Positions 1 through 10,439 of a stretch of 64,000 nt of DNA are shown here, piece by piece. The position numbers and the translations under genes were made by a program. Position 1 is the first letter of the stretch. Every line of letters starts with the position of its first letter. Under the pieces are notes generated by a model. It worked only from the letters and a program-made list of their open reading frames with translations. It was not told the DNA's origin and did not search any database. Source of the stretch: Brienomyrus brachyistius (taxonomy: Eukaryota; Chordata; Actinopteri; Osteoglossiformes; Mormyridae); the NCBI RefSeq assembly GCF_023856365.1, contig NC_064537.1:687001-751000 (forward strand). The letters are read 5' to 3'.

Positions 1-1345
1 CAAGGAGACACAAAACTCTGGAGAAGCGTGTCGGTCCTGCCATTCTGGCTGACGCAGTGAAGGGTGCCTTGGTGACATGGAGTATGCAGCCATGTGTGTC
101 TTCAGCAACCTGAATGAGTGGCGGAATCCCTAGGATACAGGAAGTGGCTTAAAGACAGCAGGGAGAAGGGGGCAGCTCAAAGAGATGCGCGCTTTAGAAA
201 TAAACTGAAGATCTATTCACACCACATGGCAGTTCTGACAATTATTCATTAACATTATGAAGAACTTTTTAGAATAAATCCTAATGGCTCCTGGAGGACC
301 CATCAGATACAGTATCTGGTGAGAGCTTGTCCCCCCCCCCCCCTGTCCCCCCATCTCAGTACCTAACTCAAAGCATCAGCATTATCGCGTCATTTGCCTG
401 TAGTCCAGTCAAGCATCCGCTTCTCCAGTGAAGATCATTTTCTCTTCTGTGATCAGACTGAATTTCATGGGGATTGACCATGGTGTCTATATTACAGACA
501 TGAAAGCATCTGCTTCTCATGTGCTTCTCACCTTATGGGCTGGGCAGACACCCTAGGACCATCCTTCTATTTTGCCTCCAGGGGCACCTTCCTGTCAGCT
601 CCCTGATCTGCTGACTTTGGCTGAGGATCATCAGAAGCTCGCCTGCAGCGCATCTCAGCAGTGACTCATGCAGGCATTTTATTAGAAGTTTAGGCTTTCA
701 GGACCTGCAGTCTTTGCTGCTCGTGTGATGTCCTTCCTCCACAGATCACGTTCCTGCATGTTAGAGAACCACAGTCAGAGTGTGCAAGTGGACACACTGC
801 TAACAGCGTGGCCGTGTAAAGGCCCAGTCTAAGCCTGATAACCATAAGCAAACAGATCAGCAGGTACCCCAAAAAGAAACCAAAAGGAACAGCTGCTGTA
901 CATCAGCTGTGTGATATCACAGAACAACAGACGACTTACTACCAATCAATTATGAAATGACTAGATACACAAACTACTTATTGGTCATTGGATGGATAGC
1001 TAATGGGTACGGAACTTTAACTGACAGGCTAATCAGACAGTCACTAAATGAGGGACAGGCTCAGGCTGCTTTAAGGCTGTTTTGATAATACACGTATGCT
1101 GGAGTCAGTAGTATGAAGTATGAAGTTCTCCAGCCACCAGAGCTACACTCCTGAATAGCTGGTTTTGGCTGTTTCCTGTGGCAAAACTATTTCTGTTGAA
1201 TAAGGGAAAGTGAGTGCTAACCTAAGTCCACTGGCCCCTGAGCATAACAGAAGTGTTTCCCGGAATGCACCGGAGTCATACTCTAAGGATGATTACTGCC
1301 CTGTTATTGGTTCAGCAGGGCTAGAATAGTCTGGAAAGAGGTGAT
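1..1345. other. Unassigned sequence at left edge
   Basis: I see no convincing exon, mobile element or array here. A run of cytosines lies near 331-343. Short open frames exist (for example 690-872 on the minus strand) but have no recognisable domain. It could hold regulatory or untranslated sequence of a gene outside the window; nothing in the sequence decides this. Confidence 0.4.
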
Positions 1346-1348
1346 TCA

Positions 1349-3595
1349 ACAAACAAACAAACAAACACATTTATTTTTATATAGCGCATTATCACAACAT
1401 TACATTGTCTCAAAGCGCTTTACAGCATCCTCACCCAAAGCCCCCAGTGAGTAAGCCATAGGCGACAGTGGCAAGGAAAAACTCCCTAGAAGGAAGAAAC
1501 CTTGGGAGGGACCAGACTCAAAGGGGGAGCCCATCCTCCAGGGACCGGCAGGGATAGTCAAATAGAGAGATGGTTGAGTGCCAGAGATGGGGAAGCGCCA
1601 AGTCACATTGTCCCAATCATAAGATTTGGGAAATAACTGGAGAGCAAGGAAGATGACAAGCCAATGCCGATGCCGAGTCTTCTTCCAATCGCCAGGCAAC
1701 CAGAGGTAAGGCAGCGGGTCATACATGGAAGATCAGAACGGCGAGCTGGATGCAGGGATGTCACTGGTGGTGGCGACGTCACATGTGGCCGGGTGTGCTG
1801 GATATCTTGATAGATTGAGGTCTCCAGGCATCACCCCCCAGGAGGAGTATGGGAAATAAAATGTACAATTAGGCAAAGTAGAGGAGGCTATTGGCAGTGC
1901 TAAAAGCTAGGTGAGTGCAATATGAAGTGCAATGTGCAAGCTCTGGCAGATATGGCTATGGCAGCATCAGTAGGAGGGAGAGGCAAGTGGGAATGCAGGC
2001 ATGGGGAGTCCCTGAAATGTCAGCACTCCAATTCCACAAGGGATTGTGAAGCCAGAGTGACAGCACTGACAGTCCAGTTTATCCAAAGCCAATGGCACTG
2101 ATCCCCACCCAGCTCTACACCTCACACTACAGGTCTGACTGGGAGTGAAGAGTTAGCTAGAGGTAGAACTAGTGTCCCTATATGCTAAACTAAACAGGTG
2201 TGTTTTTAGTCTAGACTTGAATATTGAGAGTGAGCCTGAAACCCGCATATCCGGTGGAAGACCATTCCACAGCTGAGGAGCTCTGTAGGAGAAAGCTCTG
2301 CAGCCTGCCGTAGCTTTTTCTACCTTAGGCACTAACAGATATCCCATGGCTTGAGAGCGAAGCAAGCGTGGAGGGTTGTATGTGGTCAGCAGATCACTAA
2401 GGTATTCTGGTGCAAGGCCATTTAGTGCTTTATAAGTTAATAGCAGTATTTTATAGTCAATTCGAGACTTAACTGGCAGCCAATGAAGAGAGGATAAGAC
2501 CGGTGTAATATGATCAAATTTTTTAGTGTTTGTTAGAACTCTGGCTGCAGCATTCTGTACCATCTGAAGTTTATGCAAGGATCCAGACGGGCAACCCGAT
2601 AAGATGGCATTACAGTAATCCAGTCTGGAACTTACAAAGGCATGTATTAGTTTTTCTGCATCATTAAGTGAGAGCATCTTACGAAGCTTGGCTATGTTCC
2701 GTAGATGATAAAATGCAGTTCTAGTAATACTTCTTATGTGAGCATCAAAGCATAGATCTGAATCGACAAGAACGCCAAGATTTCTAACCACCATGTTAGG
2801 TTGTGTAGGAAGGTTACCAACATTGAGGTGGTGAAACTTATTTCTAGCAGCCTTGGGACCAATTACCAGAACTTCTGTATTTTCTGTGTTTAACATAAGG
2901 AAATTTTTTGCTATCCAGCACCGGATATCTAATAGTCAGTCTTCTAACCAAGATAGCAGTGATATATCATCAGGGTTAACAGATATGTACAACTGTGTAT
3001 CATCTGCATAACAATGAAACCCAATACCATGATTTCTAATAATGTTACCAAGAGGTAGCATGTATAGGGTAAACAGTAGCGGGCCCAGGACTGATCCCTG
3101 TGGGACACCATATTCAACTTTTGTGGCCTTGGATGATTCATTGTTCACATGGGCATACTGATAGCGATCAGTTAAATATGAGCGGAACCAAGAAAGTGCT
3201 GTCCCTGTAATGCCAGCTACAACTTCTAACTGGTCCAAGAGGATATTATGGTCCACAGTATCGAACGCTGCAGTTAAATCTAGCAATACCAACAGAGATA
3301 CACAACCACGGTCAGAAGCCACAAGTAAATCATTCATTACCTTGACTAGAGCAGTTTCTGTTCTATGGTTTGGTCTAAAGCCAGACTGATATAATTCATT
3401 GGCATTATTTTTTTGTAGGAAAGAGGACAACTGACGAACTACAACCTTTTCCATGATCTTTGAAATGAAAGGAAGATTTGAGATAGGTCTATAGTTTCCT
3501 AAAACACTCGGTTCAAGATTTGGTTTCTTTAGGATGGGTTTGATAACAGCCATTTTAAAAGGTTTTGGAACATATCCAAGCCTAAGAGAAAGTCA
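1349..3595 (-). mobile_element. L2-clade non-LTR retrotransposon, 5'-truncated (copy 1)
   Basis: This minus-strand LINE keeps the reverse transcriptase and C-terminal region of ORF2 plus about 800 bp of 3' untranslated region. It ends in TTTG-type short repeats (seen on the plus strand as repeated AAAC near 1350-1370). The 5' part, including the endonuclease, is missing; the coding match starts near 3590. The 3' region is shared with a second copy at 35825-36770, which shows these are dispersed repeats. Clade assignment rests on the C-terminal blocks around 'RLDYCNAILSGCPS' and 'VQNAAARVL', familiar from fish L2 elements. The copy is dead because of truncation and a stop codon. Confidence 0.9.
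2153..3553 (-). pseudogene. L2 ORF2 reverse transcriptase with one in-frame stop
   Basis: Reverse transcriptase of the LINE at 1349-3595, which would copy element RNA into DNA at the target site. Read on the minus strand, the N-terminal part (3553 down to 2939) has the fingers block 'LGNYRPISNLPFISKIMEKV', the 'LLDLTAAFDTVDH' block, 'GVPQGSVLGPLLF' and the catalytic 'CYADDTQLY'. A TGA at 2936-2938 interrupts the frame. The same frame continues without shift (13 codons, then Met at 2896) through the connection and C-terminal region to a stop at 2153. So one nonsense change, not a frameshift, separates the two open stretches. The endonuclease domain is absent. Confidence 0.9.
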
Positions 3596-3599
3596 CAGA

Positions 3600-4105
3600 A
3601 GACAAATCACAGAAAAACATTTAAAACACAGTGAAATCTGGGCAAACTGCTGGCCCTAAGTCATCCCATCTTAACCTAATGATTCATGCCTCTAACCCAG
3701 CTGCACCATTCAGCCCAAAATTACTAAGGCCTTGGAGCACTTTCCTGGAAACACACCACATGTTATGTTGTACCAACACAAGGACAGGCAGCCAGCCCTT
3801 TTCCCCTCAGTCCCCCTCCAGTCTCCGCCTTCTACAAACCACGCCCTCCTGTCATCACATTGTGCGATCCCGACCCTGCCCAGACCGTTACTGTCAGACA
3901 TCCCAGAGTGAGACGAATCCCAGGATGCCTCGGCGACCGTGTAGCTGATGGAGAGGGTCCTGTGTTTACAGCCCCTCTGTTTACACTCTGTCTTTGTCTG
4001 ATCTCAACCTCGAAGCGCTTTCTGGGACTTGAGGCTAACACTGGCATTGATGGATTTTTCTTTTCCGTTCTTCTGAACGTATGAGTTTGGCATGAGCATG
4101 CTGTG
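3600..4105. other. Unassigned spacer between LINE and SINE
   Basis: Overlapping short open frames occur on both strands, but none shows a recognisable domain. No tandem array or clear element end was seen. Confidence 0.35.
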
Positions 4106-4107
4106 TA

Positions 4108-4285
4108 TGTTTTACATTTACTTTAGCAGAGGCTTTTAAGCAACATAACATGCATTTAAGAGAGCAGGGTCAGATAATCCCTGAAGAAATTGGGATTAAG
4201 GGCTGAATGGTGAATTACTCTGATGACCACAGGATTTGAACTGGCAACCTTCTGATCACAAGTCAAAACGCACAGAGCCAAATAG
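4108..4285 (-). mobile_element. tRNA-derived SINE with L2-type 3' tail
   Basis: On the minus strand the head (near 4280-4215) carries a tRNA-like B box, GTTCAAATCC, inside a sequence resembling a tRNA 3' half. The other end (near 4118-4145) has the motif complementary to TTTAGCAGAGGCTTTTAAGC. That is the same tail type found at the 3' end of the L2 LINE at 58790-58850. SINEs of this design borrow LINE enzymes through the shared tail. The boundaries are approximate and no target-site duplication was identified. Confidence 0.75.
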
Positions 4286-4336
4286 TGTAGTCATCAATCA
4301 ATAAATGAGCTCTGTTTGAAATATTACATAGCAATG

Positions 4337-5647
4337 TATACTCAGTGACAAAAAAGTTAAGCACCCAGAAGTAATGGTCCAATTCGGATGTATTTTGGTA
4401 CATGTGGAGACCAGCAATGGGTATGCAAATGATTCGATTTGCAAGGAGCTGCCACGTCTAATCGCCAGACACAGAGGATGCCTCGTAGATGCATTAGACA
4501 GCATTACCAGCACTTGACGGAGTCTGATAGGGGTCACACTTTGGGTCTGCATGAGGCCAAGTGGGCATGTCACACAATTGGCCAGCATGTGGGGCATGCA
4601 GATGTCACAGTCACCTGATGTTGGGACCAATGAGCCCGTGAGGGCACCAGCACACGTTATGAGGTTCCGGTCGCCCAAGACAGCACTCCAAGGGAGAACT
4701 GTTGTATTGCGCATCAAGCATTACAGAATCCCATGAAAGTTGTGCCTGCCATCCGGATATAGGAACTGGGCTCTGTACAACACCTTGTGTCATCCCGCAC
4801 CGTGTCTCGACGACTGGCATCAGCCGGACTACGGGTTCACCATCCCATGCGTAGGCTGCCGTTAACACCAGCACAGAGACAGCTGGGTTTGGACTGGTGC
4901 TGTAACCGTGAGGCATGGACTGATGACGAGTGGTGTCATACCATGTAGCAATGAATCTTTGTTCTGCATTACCCTGGATGACTGTCATGTGTATGGTGGC
5001 GCTGAGGGGAGGGGACCAATCCTGCCAATGTTGTGGAGAGATGGCGTTACTCCTGGCATCATGGTATGGACAGACTTCAGGGCTTCTCTGGTAGTGATTT
5101 TGGAACCCTGACAGCGCAGTGCAACGTCATTGACGTCCTGTGTCCGTATGTCTTACTCTTCCTGAGACAGCACTCTGGTGCAGTCTTCTAACAAGGCAAT
5201 GCCTGTCCACACACGCCGCATCTGTCTATGGACTGCCTGCGTCATGTTGAGGTCCTCCTGTGACCAGCCAGATCCCCGATTTTTCCCTAATCAAACATGT
5301 GTGGGATCAGCTCGGACGTCAACTCAGACCCAGTGTCAATCTGCAGCATCTCGAGAGCCAGTTACAACAGCTGTGGGCCGACTTGCCACAGGAGAGGATA
5401 CAATGGCGGTATGACTCCCTTCCACATCATATCGCCACATGTATCGTAGCCTTGGGGGGGGGGGGGGGGGGGGGGGGGCGCCACACTCCGCTAACATGGG
5501 ACCAGCAGTGTGCCCATACTGCTAACTCTGTTGTCCATTTGATCTGATATTATAATCATTGCGATACAGTCACATGACCTTTCACGATCAGCAGATTCAT
5601 TTCATTTCCACCACTCTGCGTGGATGATTTTTCTGTCTGGAAGTATA
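4337..5647 (+). mobile_element. Tc1/mariner-type DNA transposon, decayed
   Basis: A cut-and-paste transposon whose transposase is readable only in broken pieces. At 4908-5110 there is a stretch resembling the catalytic core ('LWRDGVTPGIMVW'), and at 5260-5460 the C-terminal stretch 'FSLIKHVWDQLGRQLRP'. The left end reads TATACTCAGTGACAAAAAAG. A degenerate inverted copy may be present at about 5623-5647, ending in AAGTATA. A guanine run of about 25 bases near 5453-5478 sits where the transposase frame would end. Several frameshifts and stops make it non-functional. Confidence 0.8.
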
Positions 5648-5649
5648 TT

Positions 5650-7398
5650 TGCCTGTTTGATTTTTAAGCATTTTGTATTTCCAGAGCTGAATACTTCCTC
5701 AGATAGTTCAGTATAGTTTCAACGATACAGAGGTGGTCACAACCTGACACAACCTGGAAAAAGGGCAGAATGTCATAGGATCGAGCCCTAAAGACACCCT
5801 CTGTACTGGATAAGGCTGTGACGTTTTATTCTACCCTGTATTTTTCATTTTCCCTGTCTGACATTAAAGGTTGGCTACGTGTTTTGGGTCCTCAGCTTCT
5901 GTGGACGGTGTGACATTTTGTGAAGGTACAACTGCATCTCTGAGTTGAATTGTGTACCCAAAGTGGAGTACCCACTAAACTCATGTTGGTGTGTCTGAGT
6001 TAATTAACCTTTCTGAGGTAGTGTACACATTGGACCCGTGTTGGAAGTGTGTCTCAATTATTGGATGGAACGGGATTGGCTGGAAAGGAATCAGCTGGAA
6101 GAGGATAGGCTGCATTCAGAATTGAAGGAATTCACACTGAAGCTTCATCCCCAGGCAACCACACACTGTCAAAAGGAATTAAACTTTTTGCCCCTGGGCT
6201 CGGAATAGGTTTCTCACATTATCCCCACGGTAAGCGGTTGGGGGGAGATTTCTACATGAGACTGCTTTGTCTATCACGGAGATGTAACCTCAGCAAGAAA
6301 CCTCACCATTCACTCTCTTACTGATACCATTTTAATACATCGAAAGGAGCTATGTGACACTGTGGGACCAATGAAGAGAGCAATAGGCTGCTGAATTATG
6401 TGTGAAATGGTTCCGGTTTGCCTTGGTTCCGGGAACAGTCATGTGACAGTCGTGCTCAATCTGACATTTGGAAATGATGAACTTTCCTTGTGTTTGTGTG
6501 TGTGCATCCATTTCACAAGGACAGCTTTGGAAATTCACTGCAAACACAACTCGGTCGTCTCTATGACTGTCAATTGGAAGCGGGCCTCTCTTGGCCAGAG
6601 TGAACTGCATGGAGGGAGTTTTGTAGGTGGGCTGGGTGCCATGAACAAATGCCCCCAGCCAGGAGACTGGAACAGAATGGAATTTGAAACGTTTTAGCCA
6701 AAAATGTTTCCACAATTCAGGTGTTTTTTGCAGAAACGTTTCAGATTTCGTTCTGTTCTCCGACTTCGACCACAAATCCTGACGGACACTAAAGGTGGGT
6801 GCTGGTTGCCGTGGGAGATGCAGGAGCATGCAGCAGAGCATGCAGCAGAGCATGCACTGTGAGGGGAGGAGTCACACTAAACCGTGTTCATCAGTTTGAA
6901 GTGCCTCTTCTCTTTCTGCTTTGATGTTTAGCCTTACCTTCTGTTTTGTTTGTTTTCATTCGAATTTCTCTGCAATTTTGATACTCTTTCATGAATTCCT
7001 GGTGTTTTGTTTACTTTCATTTAACACAAATCCCAGGCTCTGCAGCCTGGAGCATTGGAGCTAAATGCCAGGGAAGATGCAGTACAGCAGTATATGTCAG
7101 AGGGCACGTGATAAAGACAACGTAAACGAGTGTTCTGTGTCAGTGTTTGGCGCAATATACAACAAACAGGTTGAGAAAAACTCAATATACGGTGAAGGAA
7201 TGGTGATACTAATGGTGATACTGTGTGATGGTAACATGAATAATTTGTATGATGGTCACATTGAATATAATGGTGATATTAAGACTAATTGTAGTGTCTC
7301 TGGTCCAGGCCATGTGGTGCTTCCAGATGAAGCCCCCTCAATGAGCTGAATCCCTTGATCCCCACACCCCCTCCCAGCGTTGGCTGCAGGACTGAGGG
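5650..7398. other. Region upstream of the glucagon receptor-type gene
   Basis: This stretch precedes the first coding exon at 7399 and should contain its promoter and any untranslated exon. I could not fix a transcription start or a convincing TATA box. A short tandem of CATGCAGCAGAG-like units lies near 6825-6860. Small open frames (for example 6350-6853 minus) have no recognisable domain. Confidence 0.4.
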
Positions 7399-7452
7399 AT
7401 GTCACAAGTGTCTTTCCTGATAGCCCTGCTCATGGTCTCTTCCAGCTCCCAG
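7399..7452 (+). CDS. gcgr: gcgr coding exon 1: signal peptide
   Basis: Encodes [18 protein letters not shown], a short hydrophobic signal peptide. The exon ends in phase 0 at CAG followed by GTAAGG. This ATG was chosen because it opens a hydrophobic leader that splices in phase to the ectodomain exon. The donor also forms the first unit of the intron 1 minisatellite. Confidence 0.8.
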
Positions 7453-10405
7453 GTAAGGACAGCATTTGAGCCCACACACCCGGGTAAGGGCGGGGCCTGG
7501 GTCCACACACCCGGGTAAGTGCAGGGCCTGGGTCCACACTCCTGGTAAGGAAGGGGCCTGGGTCCACACTCCTGGGAAGGGCGGGGCTTGGGTCCACACA
7601 CCCGGGTAAGGGCGGGGCCTAGGTCCACACACCCGGGTAAGGGCATGGCTTGCGCCCACACACCCGGATAAGGGCAGGGCCTGGGTCCACACATGTGGGT
7701 CAGGGTGGCACCAGAGCTCACACCTGGTATGGGCGGGGCCTAGGACTACACACCTGGGTCAGGATGGCACCAGAGCCCACACCTGGTAAGGGCGGGGCCT
7801 GGGTTCACACACCTGGGTCAGGGTGGCACCAGAGCTCACACCTGGTAAGGGCGGGGCCTGGGTCCACACACCTGGGTCAGTGTGGCACCAGAGCCCACAC
7901 CTGGTAAAGGTTGGGCCTGAGCCCACGCCTGGGTAAGAGTAGCCCCTGGGCCCATGCCTAATAAGGGTTGGGCCTGAGCCCACACTAGGTAAAGCAAGAG
8001 CCAAAACTTCAGATTTGATGAGTTAATCGCAATGCTGATGGTTTATAACTGATAAACTGAGTTATTTATGCTTATTGTTCACCTATATTAAATTAAATTC
8101 AAAATTCTCAATTAAATGAGAGACAGATTCACTGTTTGATTTTCTCCATGCTTGTTCCGAGCATGATCGTGTGCAGTCGAAATGCTTTCACGTTGCTTGA
8201 GATGTTTGATGTTTTAATATTAACGTATTGTTCCCAGGTTTCGTCAGCAAAATCCTTGAAGGTCTTGATGGAACAATGGATGAGCTACAAGAATGAATGT
8301 ACCCACAACATCAGCCATGACCCCCCGGCCGCTGGTGAGGCATCTTGGTCTATCATGCACCTGTGCCATGATGATGTCTCTCGGTGAAACGTAACACCAA
8401 GCTTTTGTCTCTGCCTCCTTGCATCTTCTGGGATTCTTCTCAGTTGTGGTCTGCAATCGAACCTTTGACAACTATGCCTGTTGGCCTGATGGGATGCCTG
8501 GTAGCACTGTGAATGTGTCCTGCCCCTGGTTCCTGCCCTGGCACCGCAAAGGTGAGCACGTGGAAGTGTGCAATAGAGGGAAGTGTGGAGCCTTCATGGT
8601 TTGAAATAAGATAGCAGAAGAGAACAGCTCAGAGGGTGTGGGTGGAAATCAGAAATGCTGCCAATGTCCATTGAGCTGAAGAAGGAGATCATCCATTGGA
8701 CAAGATCTATCAGCTTCTTTGAATACAATGTTCAGTTATGAAAAGTTAAAGGGTTACTTTCGTAAAGAGTCAATCCTCTGCGATACTCAATTACAGACCT
8801 TCCCCCAGCTTCACTTTCAGTCCTGGTTTATTAACATGGGTGATGCAGAAATTCACACCAGCACAGTTCTGCAGACCCCCCTGCGAACTCCATGCCGGAG
8901 ATCTGCAGCAGAATTCGCCTCCAGGACTCAGTGGTAGGCTGCAGGCCATGGACACATGAGCAGCTCCCTGGAAAAGCAGTCAGGGCAGAAGCATGCAGAG
9001 CATAAAACCCATCACTCAAGACGACGAATAAGGGGTTGGGGGGGGGGGGCAAAGAGAACACAGGAGGGTATCAGCACTGAGGCAATCGGCACAGAGGCAG
9101 CTTGTAACATTGCTGACCTACACTCAGTGACACTCGTAAGTGATACTTATCTATACTCTGTAAGAAGGGCATGACCCCTGGTGCAGAATCCCTGGTGAAC
9201 ACCACCCCCATACTTTTCCTGTGCAGTGATATTTCTGATGTCCTGTATTTTTCTAGCCTTTTATAATTGTATTTAAGGAACAACATTTGTAATTCATATA
9301 TCTTTAACAAATGAAAAATATCAGAAAAACACAGTCAGGATCTGTTAAACCTTTTTAGTCATTTTACGGAACCTGAGAATCAAATTATGAACATTTCAAC
9401 ATTCTTCTGAGTATCTGGAAAAACATTTTATTTCTACATGCATGGGGTTTGGATATCAGGAATGTGGCCAGAGGGAAATTCAGGTACGGGGGAGATTGAG
9501 ATCTTAGTCGCTGGGGTCACAGGGCTTGCTGGGGCCTGGGGTGAGGGTGGTGCAGGGGTCGGCGGTACCTCGGGTAAGGGTGGAGCAGGGGTTGCCGGGG
9601 CCTGGGGTGAGGGTGATGCAGGGGTCAGCGGGACCTGGGGTGAGGGTGGAACAGGGGCCACTGGGGCCTGGGGTGAGGGTGGAACAGGGGTCGCTGGGGC
9701 CTGAGGTGAAGATGGAACAGGGGTCGCTGGGGCCAGGGCTGAGGATAGAGCAGGGGTTGGCAGAACCTGGGGTGAGGATCGAACAGGGGTCCCCGGGGCC
9801 AGAGGTGAGGGTGGAGCAGGGGTTGCTGGGGCCTGGGGTGAGGGTGGTGCAGGAGTTGGCAGGACTTGGGCTGAGGGTGGAGCAGGGATCACTGGGGCCT
9901 GGGGTGAGGGTAGTACAGGGGTCGGCGGTACCTCGGGTAAGGGTGGAGCACGGGTTGCTGGCGCCTGGGGTGAGGGTGGAGTAGGGGTCACTGCGGCCTT
10001 GTCTGAGGGTGGAGCCGAGGCCGCTGGCCCCTGGGGTGAGGGTGGAGTAGGGGTCACTGCGCTCTTGTCTGAGGGTGGAGCCGGGATCGCTGGCGCCTGG
10101 GGTGAGGCTTTGAGGCCCTAGAGTTGAGAGTAATATATGTGAGAAATATGGGGGACAAAAAAGTACTCCGGAGGCAGTCATTAATTGGGGGCGGAGGAGC
10201 TGCAAAATGTTCATGTGAGTTGGGGACAGTGTGTGCAGTCCACATGGAGGCATCTGATTGTCACGGTAGAATCCATGGGGACGAGCTGGAGGAACGGAAT
10301 GTTGAACAAATCTGTCTCACACTGTGTGTGTGTGTGTCTGTCTGTTTATCTCTGCGTGCATCTGTCTGTCTACATGTGTGTGTCTATATGTGTGTCTGTG
10401 TTTTG

Positions 10406-10439
<34 letters not shown>

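Noticed and set aside
9434..10253. Proline-rich minus-strand frames of 207 and 249 codons
   Set aside because: Intronic 33-bp minisatellite; low complexity only.
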